A stretch of 64,000 nt of DNA from Streptomyces davaonensis JCM 4913 (GTDB taxonomy: Bacteria; Actinomycetota; Actinomycetes; Streptomycetales; Streptomycetaceae): the NCBI RefSeq assembly GCF_000349325.1, contig NC_020504.1, forward strand, positions 1,456,806 to 1,520,805, given 5' to 3'. Under the pieces are notes generated by a model. That model had not been told where the DNA came from and searched no databases. It worked only from the letters and a program-made list of their open reading frames with translations. This document shows, piece by piece, positions 43,436-52,490 of the stretch (its first letter is position 1; every line of letters starts with the position of its first letter). The position numbers and the translations under genes were made by a program.

Positions 43436-44208
43436 CAGGCCGGGACTAGCGAGAGGAAGTGCTTCAGATAACGCGGGTTGACCCGGCGCATCGACAGCAG
43501 CACGTACAGGTCGGCGACCCCGAAGTCCGGGTCGTGGGCGGGCTCCGCGCACACCCAGGCGCCGAGCCGGAGGTAGCCGCGCAGCAGCGGGGGCAGTTCG
43601 GTGCGGCCCTCGGGGCGGGTGACGCTCTCCGGGTTCCAGGGGTGCAGCGGGCGGACCCGGTACTCCTCGGGCGCCAGGTGCTTGTCCCGTACCCGGTCCC
43701 AGGTGCCGGCCGCGAGGGCGCCGCCGTCGGCGAGCGGGATGGAGCAGCAGCCGGCCAGCCACTCGTGGCCGTTGTCGACCATGTAGCGGGCGATACCGGC
43801 CCAGATCAGGCCGATGACCGCGCCGTCCCGGTGGTCGGGGTGGACGCAGGAGCGGCCGACCTCGACCAGGCCGGGGCGGATCGGGTCCAGCGGGGCGAGG
43901 TCGAACTCGCCCTCCGAGTACAGCCGCCCGGCGACCGCGGCACGGTCCGGGGGCAGCAGTCGGTAGGTGCCGACGACCTGGCCGGTGACCGTGTCACGGA
44001 CCAGCAGGTGGTCGCAGTACGCGTCGAAGGCGTCGATGTCGTGCCCCGGCTGCGGGGTGGACAGCAGGGCGCCCATCTCTCCGGCGAAGACGTCGTGCCG
44101 CAGCCGCTGCGCGGCCCGTACGTCGTCCTCGGTGCGGGCGAGCGTGACGGTGTAGCGGGTGGGGGCCGCGGGCTGCGCGGGGCGGTCGAGCGTGGAAACG
44201 CCGTTCAT
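43435..44208 (-). CDS. olsB: OlsB-like ornithine N-acyltransferase
   Basis: 257 residues from ATG 44208, chosen because AGGAG is seven bases upstream. Acetyltransf_5-type (acyl-homoserine-lactone-synthase-like) fold: AAQRLRHDVFAGEMGA, IDAFDAYCDHLLVRD, TYRLLPP and EVGRSCVHPDHRDGAVIGLIW are characteristic of OlsB. It transfers a 3-hydroxyacyl chain from ACP to the alpha-amino group of ornithine, giving lyso-ornithine lipid. First gene of the olsBA operon. Ornithine lipids replace phospholipids when phosphate is short; no PHO box was identified by eye. Confidence 0.85.
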   Translation of the reverse strand: MNGVSTLDRPAQPAAPTRYTVTLARTEDDVRAAQRLRHDVFAGEMGALLSTPQPGHDIDAFDAYCDHLLVRDTVTGQVVGTYRLLPPDRAAVAGRLYSEGEFDLAPLDPIRPGLVEVGRSCVHPDHRDGAVIGLIWAGIARYMVDNGHEWLAGCCSIPLADGGALAAGTWDRVRDKHLAPEEYRVRPLHPWNPESVTRPEGRTELPPLLRGYLRLGAWVCAEPAHDPDFGVADLYVLLSMRRVNPRYLKHFLSLVPA

Positions 44209-44339
44209 GGGCTGACTCCTGGTCACAGGCCGGGGACGATTGAGCGGCCGGAACAGTTCTTCCGACGCAGGGCGTCGTCCGCGTGACCATCGCCAGGAGC
44301 GCGGATGTGGGGTTGTTGAACGGAACGGTCAGGACACCG

Positions 44340-45365
44340 TCACTTGGGCGGCTCGCAACCCTCCAGCCAGTAGCGCGTCTCCGCGGCGTCCAGAACCCGC
44401 TCCAGGACGAGGTCTCCCGTCATGCGCGGGAAGAAGCGGCCGGACGGCCAGCTGCGCTCGTAGGCCGGCGGGTCGAGGACGAGCAGGCGTACACCGTCGA
44501 CGACCGGGATGTCGGTGGGCGTGCCCTCGTTCCACACCCACTCCCCGCCGGGTGCGACCAGGTTGAACGATCCCACGGTGTGCACCTGGCCCGGCGCGTC
44601 CCGGCACACCGCCGCCTCCTGCGGGGAGGGGGCCCGGCCGGGCACATGGCCGCCGCCGACGAGGACGTCCGCGAGCAGGGTGTGCAACTGGAAGTTGTCG
44701 CCGATTCCGCTCATCCGCATCCGGTAGCCGGTGCCGGTGGGGCGGTGCAGCACGACCAGCGGCTCGTCGTCGAGGACGAGCAGGGCGTAGGTCAGGCACT
44801 TGAACTCGTGGCCCGACGCCTCCGCCACGGCCCGTATCCCGCGCAGCAGCCGGGCTCGCAGCGACCCGTCCAGCGCGGTGCGCACGGCGGGGTCGCTGAG
44901 CATGGCGACGCACGCCATCTCCCACTGGGGCATCGACAGCCAGGCCAGTGCCGCCTCCGGTCCCACCCGTTCGAAGACCGCCGGATCCACCTCGCCGGAC
45001 TCCGGATCGGGGAAGTCCCCGCCGCCGGTCTCCGCCCAGCGTTCGGCGAACTCCCCGGCGGCGGCCAGGTTCTCGGCCAGCTCCACGAAGATGTGCGGCG
45101 CGCAGGGCCTCGGGTCGGCACCGCTCTCCACGCAGGCGCCGACGAGCACGGCTATGGTGCCGCGCGGCCCTGGCGGCACCTCGGGCAGCAGCGCGGCCAG
45201 GCGCGGGGCGGCCTGCGCCATTTCCTGCGGTGCCGCGTCCCGGTAGGCCCGGCCCATCTCCCCGAAGGCGCGTTCCGCCTGCTCCGGCTCCTGCTCCCGC
45301 ACGGCGGCCTCGAACCGCGCGACGGCCTCAACGAACGGCCCCTGCTGCTGACTTCCCGTGATCAT
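44340..45365 (-). CDS. Unknown soluble protein (341 residues)
   Basis: From ATG 45365 (MITGSQQQG); a longer open frame upstream is unlikely. The N-terminal half is helical and Glu/Ala-rich (FEAAVREQEPEQAERAFGEM), the C-terminal half is probably beta-rich (HEFKCLTYALLVLDDEPLVV, VGSFNLVAPGGEWVWNEG). No signal peptide, membrane segment or recognised motif. Reads leftward toward olsB with a 131-base gap, so probably its own unit. I do not recognise the family. Confidence 0.65.
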   Translation of the reverse strand: MITGSQQQGPFVEAVARFEAAVREQEPEQAERAFGEMGRAYRDAAPQEMAQAAPRLAALLPEVPPGPRGTIAVLVGACVESGADPRPCAPHIFVELAENLAAAGEFAERWAETGGGDFPDPESGEVDPAVFERVGPEAALAWLSMPQWEMACVAMLSDPAVRTALDGSLRARLLRGIRAVAEASGHEFKCLTYALLVLDDEPLVVLHRPTGTGYRMRMSGIGDNFQLHTLLADVLVGGGHVPGRAPSPQEAAVCRDAPGQVHTVGSFNLVAPGGEWVWNEGTPTDIPVVDGVRLLVLDPPAYERSWPSGRFFPRMTGDLVLERVLDAAETRYWLEGCEPPK

Positions 45366-45395
45366 GCAGGCAGCGTACCGAGGCCGGACAGGCGG

Positions 45396-45431
45396 AGCGG
45401 GGCCGGGGAGCACCACCTTCCCGACCCCGCT
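45396..45431 (-). terminator. Terminator after mhpC
   Basis: Arms AGCGGGGCCGGGGA (45396-45409) and TTCCCGACCCCGCT (45418-45431) pair with two imperfections, ten bases beyond the mhpC stop codon. Its left arm and loop share 19 identical bases with the terminator at 53285. Confidence 0.65.
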
Positions 45432-45441
45432 CGCCCGCAGG

Positions 45442-46287
45442 TCAGTTGTTCGTGACGAAGTCCACGACCAACCGGTTGAACTCGTCGGCGTGCTCGATCA
45501 TCGCCCAGTGACCACAGTGGTTGAGCACGACAAGACGGCTGTTCGGGATGTTGGCGAGAAGGAACAGCGAGGTCTCGTAGGAGACGACGCGGTCGTCACG
45601 GCCGTGGATGAGCAGGGTCGGCACCTGGATGGCCGGGAGCAGCTCGGGCTCGACCCACTTGGGCAGCGGTGCGCCCTGGGGCAGGCCGTCGACGTAGTTG
45701 CGCAGGTGGTCGGGGCGGGCGAGCGCGGCGTCCGAGCGGGCCTGGCACAGTTCCGGCGTGGCGAAGCGGGCCTTGTCGTAGACCATGATCTCGACGAGGC
45801 GGCGCATGTTCTCCGGGCTGGCGTCGTGGTAGGCCTCGATCAGCACCTTCAGGCCCTCGGAGGGGCCGCCTCCGGGCCCGAAGAGGGTGGGCATCCGGCC
45901 GACCGGCGGGCCCATGGTGATCAGGTGGGAGATGCGGTCGGGGTGTTCGGTGGCCAGCCGCAGGGAGGTCTGGCCGCCCATCGAGTTGCCGACGAACGCG
46001 GCCTTGTCGATGCCGAGGGCGTCCAGGAACTGGATCGCCGCCGTGACGTGGTCGAGCTGATCGACAGTGGCCGGGGACGACTCGCCCCAGCCGGGCATGT
46101 CGACGGCGTACACGTGGAAGTGCTCGGCCAGTGCCTCGATGTTCGGGGCGAAGTTGCTCCAGCCCGTCGCGCCGGGGCCGCTGCCGTGCAGCAGGACGAC
46201 GGGGTGGCCGGAGCCCGCCTCGTAGCAGCGGAGCTTCCAGTCCTGGGTCTGGACGGTGCGGGCGATCGTGTTCGGGTCGAGGGTCAT
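45442..46287 (-). CDS. mhpC: Meta-cleavage product hydrolase (MhpC-type)
   Basis: 281 residues from ATG 46287, which overlaps the dioxygenase stop (TGATG). Alpha/beta-hydrolase of the C-C bond hydrolase branch: oxyanion LLHGSGPGATGWSNF, nucleophile Ser in GNSMGGQTSLRLA, acid in HGRDDRVV and His in NHCGHWAMIEH. It splits the ring-cleavage product into 2-hydroxypenta-2,4-dienoate and a carboxylic acid (succinate if the substrate is 2,3-dihydroxyphenylpropionate). Third gene of the operon starting with mhpA. Confidence 0.88.
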   Translation of the reverse strand: MTLDPNTIARTVQTQDWKLRCYEAGSGHPVVLLHGSGPGATGWSNFAPNIEALAEHFHVYAVDMPGWGESSPATVDQLDHVTAAIQFLDALGIDKAAFVGNSMGGQTSLRLATEHPDRISHLITMGPPVGRMPTLFGPGGGPSEGLKVLIEAYHDASPENMRRLVEIMVYDKARFATPELCQARSDAALARPDHLRNYVDGLPQGAPLPKWVEPELLPAIQVPTLLIHGRDDRVVSYETSLFLLANIPNSRLVVLNHCGHWAMIEHADEFNRLVVDFVTNN

Positions 46288-47219
46288 CAGTGGGCCTCTC
46301 CGTGCGGGGCGGGCGCGGCGGCGAGCAGGTCGGCTACGACGCCGGGCGGGCGGTGGCCCCAACTGTGCAGCTTGTCGAGCGTCTTCACCTCCCAGGTCTC
46401 GTCGTCGATGATCAGTCCGCCCCAGCCGTACTCGATGCTGAAGCCCGAGGGGGTGAAGACGTAGAAGCTGAACATCTGGTCGTTGGGGTGCATGCCGAGG
46501 GTCATCTCGAAGGGCTGCTTGGCGTCCATGCAGCGGTCGTAGGCGAGGCCGACGTCGCGGATGTCGGTGACCTCGACCATGAAGTGGTGGGTCTTCTTCG
46601 GCGAGGGCAGGTCGCCGAAGGCCACGGTGTGGTGGCGGCCGTTGCAGTGCAGGAAGATCAGGTCGGCGACGACGCCCGGGGCGAGCTCCTCGACGATGAT
46701 GTCGCTGATCCTGAAGCCGAGCAGGTCGAGGTAGAAGCCGAGGTAGGTCTCGCGGGAGACGCCGTGCGCGAGCAGGACCTGGTGTCCCGCGCCGCCCGCG
46801 CCGGTGACGAAACCGCCGAGCAGCTTCGCGGACTCGAAGGGCGTGGCGGCGTCGGCCAGGCCGGTGACCAGCTCGACACGGTTGCCCATCGGGTCGGCGG
46901 TGATGAAGATCCGGTCGACCTTGCGGGCGGCGGCCAGCGCGTCGTCGCCCTCGGCGACCTCGACGTCGGCGGCGCGCAATTTCGCGACGAGCGCATCCAG
47001 GGCGGCGGCGTCCGAGACCTCGTAGCCGGTGGCGACCAGGTCGTCGACGGGGCCCTCGGTGACGACCCAGCGGTGGGCCTTCTCGTCAGTGCGCAGGGTG
47101 AATCCGTCGGCCGTCTTCTCGCCGTACTGCATGCCCAGCAGGTCGACGCCGAAGTGCTCCCAGTCGGTGAGGGAGCTGACCTCGTAGACGACGTATCCGA
47201 GTTCCTTGACTCCGGACAT
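46287..47219 (-). CDS. Extradiol ring-cleavage dioxygenase (type I, VOC fold)
   Basis: 310 residues from ATG 47219, 17 bases after the mhpA stop. Two-domain vicinal-oxygen-chelate enzyme: the C-terminal domain has the iron ligands in AGHQVLLAHG (His), KKTHHFMVEV (His) and FSIEYGWGG (Glu). It opens a catechol ring next to the hydroxyls using Fe(II). E. coli MhpB is an unrelated LigB-type enzyme, so this operon uses a BphC/HsaC-like enzyme at the same step. The exact catechol (dihydroxyphenylpropionate, steroid-derived or other) cannot be read from sequence. Confidence 0.88.
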   Translation of the reverse strand: MSGVKELGYVVYEVSSLTDWEHFGVDLLGMQYGEKTADGFTLRTDEKAHRWVVTEGPVDDLVATGYEVSDAAALDALVAKLRAADVEVAEGDDALAAARKVDRIFITADPMGNRVELVTGLADAATPFESAKLLGGFVTGAGGAGHQVLLAHGVSRETYLGFYLDLLGFRISDIIVEELAPGVVADLIFLHCNGRHHTVAFGDLPSPKKTHHFMVEVTDIRDVGLAYDRCMDAKQPFEMTLGMHPNDQMFSFYVFTPSGFSIEYGWGGLIIDDETWEVKTLDKLHSWGHRPPGVVADLLAAAPAPHGEAH

Positions 47220-47236
47220 CTGTGTGACTCCTTCTC

Positions 47237-48784
47237 TCAGAGGGTGGGGGCGGCGAGGCCGCTGACGTCGGCGGCGGCGACGAACCGGTCGGGGCGCAGG
47301 GCCACGGCGCGGGCGCCGTAGCGGCGCAGCCAGGGCAGCAACGACTCGTCGAGATCGACGAGTTCGTGCGGGCCGCGCGTGTACGCGGTCTTCGGGCGCA
47401 CGGCGACGTAGCGGGCGCCGAGCGCGTCCCAGTCGGCCCTCTCCTCGGGGGTGAGCAGGCTCGCGGGGTCGATGTCGTCGCCGAGCAGGACGAAGCCGGG
47501 GCCGAGGAGGTGGTCGAGCAGGGCCATCCGGCCGGCGGTGTCGCCGACGGTGGGCTGCGGCACCATCCGGCCGACGATGCTGGCGTCGCCGAGCGGGCCG
47601 CGCAGCCAGCCTGCCGCCAGTACCGGCGGGGCGGTCAGCGGCGGTTCGTAGGGGGTGACCGTGTTCTCGGGCACCGCGTTCATCGCGGCCTGCTCCTCCT
47701 CGGAGGCCTCCCGCTTGATGACCCGGCCGAGGCCGACCGCGAGGCCGGTGTAGAAGGCGGCGTTGGGGCGCCGTTCGGCCTCGTAGGTGTCCAGCCAGCG
47801 CTCGGGCAGCTCGCCCTTGATGACGCGGGCGAGTTTCCAGCCGAGGTTGTGGGCGTCGCGCATCCCGGTCTGCATCCCGGCACCGGCCCACGGCGGCATC
47901 AGGTGGGCCGCGTCGCCGGCCAGGAAGACCCGGCCCTGGCGCCAGGTGTCGGCCATGCGGACGTGGTGCCGGTAGAAGGCGTGCTGGTGGATCTCGACGT
48001 CGTCCTCGGTCACCCCGAGCGCCTTGAGCAGCGGCCACACCTCGGTGCTCGTCGGGTAGTCCTCGGGGGACTCGTCGGGCTTGAGGGGGATCTCCCAGCG
48101 GTGGTTGCCCGCGGACAGGGCGATGTCGACGACCGGGCGCTCCCTGTCGGACCAGAAGGTCAGGAAGTCGCGGTCGGGCCACCAGCGTTTGACGCGGCAG
48201 TCGACGACCACCCAGGTGACGTGGTTGGTGTCGCCGTCCAGTCGGCAGCCGATGCGGCCGCGGGTGGGGCTGGAGCCGCCGTCGGCGGCGATCGCGTACC
48301 GGGTGCGGACCGTGCGCCTCTCGCCGGTCGCGGTGTCGGTCGTGGTGAGGGTGACGCCATCGGCGTCCTGGGCGATGTCGGTGACCTCGGCGCCGTACCG
48401 GACGCTGATCCGGTCGCCCGACTCCTCGGCGGCCGCGCGGAGTTCGGCCTCCATGGTCGGCTGGTAGATGTTGTAGAAGCGCGGCTTGCGGCCGAGCGTG
48501 GACGGCGGGTGCTCGATCCGCATGATCTCGGTGCCGTCGTACGTCATCCAGCGCAGCGCCCGCTGCGGGTCGATCTTCTTCTCGACGCGCTCGTCGACAC
48601 CGAGGTCCTGGAAGATCCGCATCGTCCAGTCGTTGACGGTGACGGCTCGGGCCCGGGGGTAGAGGTCCTTGTCCCGCTCCAGGGCGAGGGCACTGACGCC
48701 GTTGCCGGCGAGGGTGAGGGCGGCGATCACACCGGTCGGGCCGTATCCGACGATCGCGACATCCGCGTCGTAGCTGTGGGTCAT
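47237..48784 (-). CDS. mhpA: FAD-dependent aromatic hydroxylase (MhpA-type)
   Basis: 515 residues from ATG 48784 with GGAG seven bases upstream; an in-frame ATG nine codons earlier lacks a site. PHBH-fold monooxygenase: dinucleotide motif VAIVGYGPTGV, the DG motif AIAADGGSSPTR, and GDAAHLMPPWAGAGMQTGMRD with the third FAD-binding motif, plus a thioredoxin-like C-terminal tail. The length and order (hydroxylase, dioxygenase, hydrolase) match 3-(3-hydroxyphenyl)propionate hydroxylases. It would add an ortho hydroxyl using NAD(P)H and O2. First gene of the left mhp operon, behind a promoter with an adjacent palindrome. Confidence 0.88.
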   Translation of the reverse strand: MTHSYDADVAIVGYGPTGVIAALTLAGNGVSALALERDKDLYPRARAVTVNDWTMRIFQDLGVDERVEKKIDPQRALRWMTYDGTEIMRIEHPPSTLGRKPRFYNIYQPTMEAELRAAAEESGDRISVRYGAEVTDIAQDADGVTLTTTDTATGERRTVRTRYAIAADGGSSPTRGRIGCRLDGDTNHVTWVVVDCRVKRWWPDRDFLTFWSDRERPVVDIALSAGNHRWEIPLKPDESPEDYPTSTEVWPLLKALGVTEDDVEIHQHAFYRHHVRMADTWRQGRVFLAGDAAHLMPPWAGAGMQTGMRDAHNLGWKLARVIKGELPERWLDTYEAERRPNAAFYTGLAVGLGRVIKREASEEEQAAMNAVPENTVTPYEPPLTAPPVLAAGWLRGPLGDASIVGRMVPQPTVGDTAGRMALLDHLLGPGFVLLGDDIDPASLLTPEERADWDALGARYVAVRPKTAYTRGPHELVDLDESLLPWLRRYGARAVALRPDRFVAAADVSGLAAPTL

Positions 48785-48828
48785 GCGCTGACTCCGTTGT
48801 CCCATCCGCACGTCCCGTACGGAAGTTT

Positions 48829-48887
48829 TGGACCGATCGGTCGGTCCATTTCTGGGAGGCTAGCAAGCCGCGTCCGTCGCATGTCAA
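48829..48887 (-). promoter_or_regulatory. mhpA promoter with downstream operator
   Basis: On the minus strand: -35 TTGACA (48882-48887), 19-base spacer, -10 TAGCCT (48857-48862), then a palindrome with perfect 8-bp arms TGGACCGA (48829-48836) and TCGGTCCA (48841-48848). The palindrome sits at about the transcription start, where a TetR repressor would block initiation. The divergent TetR protein is the natural candidate. Confidence 0.7.
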
Positions 48888-48919
48888 GAGTTCTTGCATG
48901 ATTTCGTGATAAGCCACGA

Positions 48920-48968
48920 CGGCCCCTGATCAGCGGTGGATCACCGCTCGTCAGGGGCCGCCTAGACT
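48920..48968 (+). promoter_or_regulatory. Promoter of the TetR gene with a 41-bp palindrome
   Basis: 48920-48960 is a near-perfect palindrome: outer arms CGGCCCCTGA and TCAGGGGCCG, inner arms AGCGGTG and CACCGCT, centre GAT, with one 2-base mismatch. A -10-like TAGACT (48963-48968) follows, and GTG 48976 lies at the expected transcription start. The palindrome covers the -35 region, so it could be an operator distinct from that at 48829; as a hairpin it would also stop transcription coming from the right. Confidence 0.55.
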
Positions 48969-48975
48969 TCGGCAG

Positions 48976-49626
48976 GTGGACACGTCCGCGCCGAGAGCGC
49001 ACACCAGCAACCGCCGCGGTCGCCGCTCACGGCAGGAGATCCTCGACGCGGCCGCACGCGTGATGTCCGTGCGCGGCTACGCCGGCACGTCGATGTCGAC
49101 GCTCGTCAAGGAGACGGGCCTGCCGAAGAGCGCCTTCTACCACCACTTCGAGTCCAAGGCGGGACTGCTCTCCGCCGTCATGGCGCAGGGCGCCCAGGGC
49201 TTCTTCGACGCGATGCGCGAGGCGCACCGCACCCCGCCCGAGGGCGGCACACCGCGCGAGCGCCTGCGCTGGTACCTGGGCCGGACCGGCGAAGTCATCG
49301 AGAACCGCGAGGAGTTCCTGCGGCTGCTCCTGGTACTGGTGATGAGTCATGAGGCGGCCGAGGCGTCGGAGGCGCTGGCGACCGTGCAGTCCGTCCGGGA
49401 CGAGGGCCGCGCCTACATGCGGGTCATGATCCGCTCCGCGTTCGCGGGTGAGGGCGAGGCCGCCGCCGACCGGGTCGCCGACGCGCTCGCCCACTTCTGC
49501 ATGGGCGGCTTCGACGGGGCGTTCGTGTCGCTGCAATCGGCGGACGGCAAACCGATCGCGCAGTTCATGGAGGAACTCGCCGACGCCACGGCGGCCCTCG
49601 GCGAGGCCCTCCTCGCCACGCGCTGA
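48976..49626 (+). CDS. TetR-family repressor inside the mhp locus
   Basis: 216 residues from GTG 48976; no ribosome binding site, but a -10 at 48963-48968 predicts a leaderless mRNA. Helix-turn-helix: TSMSTLVKETGLPKSAFYHHFESKAGL. The C-terminal domain ends with AQFMEELADATAAL. It separates the two leftward mhp operons and is read in the opposite direction, ending seven bases from the mhpE stop. Expected to control the divergent mhpA operon through 48829-48848. Confidence 0.88.
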   Translation: MDTSAPRAHTSNRRGRRSRQEILDAAARVMSVRGYAGTSMSTLVKETGLPKSAFYHHFESKAGLLSAVMAQGAQGFFDAMREAHRTPPEGGTPRERLRWYLGRTGEVIENREEFLRLLLVLVMSHEAAEASEALATVQSVRDEGRAYMRVMIRSAFAGEGEAAADRVADALAHFCMGGFDGAFVSLQSADGKPIAQFMEELADATAALGEALLATR

Positions 49627-49633
49627 GCCCCCC

Positions 49634-50650
49634 TCAGGCAGCCCGCTCGGCCACGAGCGTCAGCGCGATGTCGACGATCATGTCCTCCTGGCCGCCCACG
49701 AGCCCGCGCCGGCCGCACTCCATGAGGATCTCCCGCACATCGATGCCGTACCGCGCCGCGGCGGCCTCCGCATGCCTCAGGAACGACGAGTAGACACCGG
49801 CGTACCCCAGGGTCAGGGTCTCCCGGTCGACCCGCACCGGACGGTCCTGAAGCGGCCGGACGATGTCGTCGGCGGCGTCCTGGAGCCGGAACAGATCGCA
49901 GCCGTGCTCGAACCCGGAGATGTTCGCGACCGCAATGAACGCCTCCAGCGGACAGTTCCCCGCGCCCGCCCCGTGCCCGGCGAGCGAGGCGTCGACGCGG
50001 CGCACCCCGTTCTCCACGGCGACGACGGAGTTGGCGACCGACAGCGACAGGTTCTCGTGGGCGTGGATGCCGATCTCGGTCTCCGCGTCCAGGACATCGC
50101 GGTAGGCGCGTACCCGAGCGGCTATGTCGTTCATGGTGAGCCGGCCGCCGGAGTCGGTGACGTAGACGCAGTGCGCGCCGTACGACTCCATCAGCTTGGC
50201 CTGCTCGGCCAGTTCCTCGGGCGGGGCCATGTGGGAGAGCATCAGGAAGCCGGAGACGTCCATGCCCAACTCGCGCGCGGCGGCGATGTGCTGGGCGGCG
50301 ATGTCGGCCTCGGTGCAGTGCGTGGCGACACGGACCGAGCGCACGCCGAGGTCGTGGGCGCGCTTCAGCTCGTGGATGGTGCCGACACCGGGCAGCAGCA
50401 GCGTGGTGAGGCGGGCGCGCTGAAGCACGGAGGCCGCCGCCTCGATCCACTCCCAGTCCGTGTGCGAGCCGGGGCCGTAGTTGACCGAGCCGCCGGCCAG
50501 GCCGTCGCCGTGCGCGACCTCGATCGCGTCGACTCCGGCCCGGTCGAGCGCGGCGACGATGCGCCGGACGTCCTCGGGGGTGATCCGGTGCCGTACGGCG
50601 TGCATGCCGTCGCGCAGGGTCACGTCCTGGACGAAGATCGGGGTGCCCAT
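49634..50650 (-). CDS. mhpE: 4-Hydroxy-2-oxovalerate aldolase
   Basis: 338 residues from ATG 50650 (TGATG overlap with mhpF). DmpG/MhpE signatures: [12 protein letters not shown] (metal-binding Asp and catalytic His region), THCTEAD, and [17 protein letters not shown] with the metal histidines. It cleaves 4-hydroxy-2-oxovalerate to pyruvate and acetaldehyde and forms a channelling complex with the acylating acetaldehyde dehydrogenase encoded immediately upstream. Last gene of the mhpD-F-E operon. Confidence 0.94.
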   Translation of the reverse strand: MGTPIFVQDVTLRDGMHAVRHRITPEDVRRIVAALDRAGVDAIEVAHGDGLAGGSVNYGPGSHTDWEWIEAAASVLQRARLTTLLLPGVGTIHELKRAHDLGVRSVRVATHCTEADIAAQHIAAARELGMDVSGFLMLSHMAPPEELAEQAKLMESYGAHCVYVTDSGGRLTMNDIAARVRAYRDVLDAETEIGIHAHENLSLSVANSVVAVENGVRRVDASLAGHGAGAGNCPLEAFIAVANISGFEHGCDLFRLQDAADDIVRPLQDRPVRVDRETLTLGYAGVYSSFLRHAEAAAARYGIDVREILMECGRRGLVGGQEDMIVDIALTLVAERAA

Positions 50651-51594
50651 CAGCGGCCCGCCTTCCGTGCTGCGATCCGCTCCGCGGCCTGGAGGCCGGC
50701 GGAGGTCATGATGTCGAGGTTTCCGGCGTAGGCCGGGAGGTAGTGGGCGGCGCCCTCGACCTCCAGGAAGACCGACACCTGGTGGGTGGGGCGGGCGTCG
50801 GAGCCGGGCAGCAAGGTCCCCACGGGCTGGTCGGCGGGGATCTCGGTGATCTGCACCTGCTGCTTGAGGCGGTAGCCGGGGACGTACGCGGCGACGTCGG
50901 CGACCATCTTCTCCACCGACCGCCTGATCTCCTCGTGCATGGCCGGGTCCGGCGCCGTGACCAGGCAGAAGACCGTGTCCCGCATCATCAGCGGCGGCTC
51001 GGCCGGGTTGAGCACGATGATCGCCTTGCCGCGGCGCGCGCCGCCGACCCGCTCGATGGCGGCCGAGGTGGTCTCGGTGAACTCGTCGATGTTGGCGCGG
51101 GTGCCGGGGCCCGCCGACTTCGACGCGATCGACGCGATGATCTCGGCGTACGCGACCGGCACGACCCGGCCGACCGCGGCGACGACGGGGATGGTGGCCT
51201 GGCCGCCGCAGGTGACCATGTTGACGTCGGGCGCGTCCAGGTGCTCGTCGAGGTTGACGGCCGGGACGACGTACGGGCCGATCGCGGCCGGGGTCAGGTC
51301 GATCAGCCGCTTCCCGAGCGGGAGCAGCTTGGCGGCGTTCACCTCGTGGGCCTTGGCGGAGGTGGCGTCGAAGACGATCTCGATGTCGTCGAAGCCCGGC
51401 AGCGCGAGGAGCCCGTCCACGCCCTCGTGGGTGATGGGCACCCCGAGCCGGGCGGCGCGGGCCAGCCCGTCCGAGGCGGGGTCGATGCCGACCATGGCTC
51501 CCATCTCCAGGTGACGTGAACCCCGCAGCACCTTGATCATCAGGTCGGTGCCGATATTGCCCGAGCCGATGACCGCGACCTTCGTCCTGCTCAT
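50650..51594 (-). CDS. mhpF: Acetaldehyde dehydrogenase (acylating)
   Basis: 314 residues from ATG 51594 (ATGA overlap with mhpD). Rossmann motif [16 protein letters not shown], catalytic cysteine in [14 protein letters not shown], and the C-terminal [14 protein letters not shown] typical of DmpF/MhpF. It converts acetaldehyde and CoA to acetyl-CoA with NAD+, taking acetaldehyde directly from MhpE. Confidence 0.94.
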   Translation of the reverse strand: MSRTKVAVIGSGNIGTDLMIKVLRGSRHLEMGAMVGIDPASDGLARAARLGVPITHEGVDGLLALPGFDDIEIVFDATSAKAHEVNAAKLLPLGKRLIDLTPAAIGPYVVPAVNLDEHLDAPDVNMVTCGGQATIPVVAAVGRVVPVAYAEIIASIASKSAGPGTRANIDEFTETTSAAIERVGGARRGKAIIVLNPAEPPLMMRDTVFCLVTAPDPAMHEEIRRSVEKMVADVAAYVPGYRLKQQVQITEIPADQPVGTLLPGSDARPTHQVSVFLEVEGAAHYLPAYAGNLDIMTSAGLQAAERIAARKAGR

Positions 51595-52421
51595 GCTGCT
51601 CCCTCTGCTCCCTCGCTGAAGCGGACCGTCACGGCGCCGAGGCCGGACAGGGTGGCGGTGACGGTGTCGCCGGCGGCGGCCGGGCGCATCGGGCCGAGGG
51701 CGCCGGAGAGGACGACCTGGCCCGCGCGCAGCGGCTCGCCGAGTTCACGGGCGGTGCGGGCCAGCCATACGACCGCCTCGACGGGGTCGCCGAGGCAAGC
51801 GGCGCCGGAACCGGTGGAGACCTCCTCGCCGTTGATGCTCATCGACATGGCGACGTCCACCGGGTCGAACTCGTCGAGCTTCAGCCGCTCCTCGCCGAGC
51901 ACGTACGCGCCCGCGGAGGCGTTGTCGGCGACCGTGTCAGCGAAGCTGATGTCCCAGCCCGCGATCCGGCTGCCGCAGATCTCCAGCGCGGGCACGCCGT
52001 AGGCGATCGCCGCGCGGACCTGCTCGCGGTCGAGCGGCCCGTCGGCCAGGTCGGCGCCCAGCACGAACGCGATCTCCGCCTCGGCCCGCGGCTGGAGGAC
52101 CCGGCCGAAGGGGACCGTGTCATCGTCGGCATACGCCATGTCGTCGAAGAGGACTCCGAAGTCGGGCTGGTCCACGCCGAGCTGCCGCTGTACGGCCTCG
52201 GAGGTGAGCCCGATCTTGCGGCCCACGACCCTCGCGCCGGCGGCGATCCGCCGCTCGGTCAGCACGGCCTGCACGGCGTACGCGGCGGCCAGGTCGTCCC
52301 GGCCGATCAGGTCCCGCACGGGCGCGCACGGCACCCCGGAGGCGAGGGCCCCGGCGATGCGCTCGGCCGCGGCCACGATGTCGGAGGGGCTCGCGGTGGC
52401 GAGCGGTTTGCTGTCGTTCAC
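51591..52421 (-). CDS. mhpD: 2-Keto-4-pentenoate hydratase
   Basis: 276 residues from GTG 52421; the longer open frame overlaps the divergent IclR gene. FAH-superfamily fold: [28 protein letters not shown], and [12 protein letters not shown] with the metal-binding glutamates, then [20 protein letters not shown]. It hydrates 2-hydroxypenta-2,4-dienoate, the MhpC product, to 4-hydroxy-2-oxovalerate. First gene of the right mhp operon, divergent from the IclR gene with only 69 bases between start codons. Confidence 0.92.
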   Translation of the reverse strand: MNDSKPLATASPSDIVAAAERIAGALASGVPCAPVRDLIGRDDLAAAYAVQAVLTERRIAAGARVVGRKIGLTSEAVQRQLGVDQPDFGVLFDDMAYADDDTVPFGRVLQPRAEAEIAFVLGADLADGPLDREQVRAAIAYGVPALEICGSRIAGWDISFADTVADNASAGAYVLGEERLKLDEFDPVDVAMSMSINGEEVSTGSGAACLGDPVEAVVWLARTARELGEPLRAGQVVLSGALGPMRPAAAGDTVTATLSGLGAVTVRFSEGAEGAA

Positions 52422-52490
52422 GCCTTCACTGTGCGGTCGGGCGGAACAGCGAACCAGCACTTCGTCTCGCTCAGCGATACGCTGGCGGAC

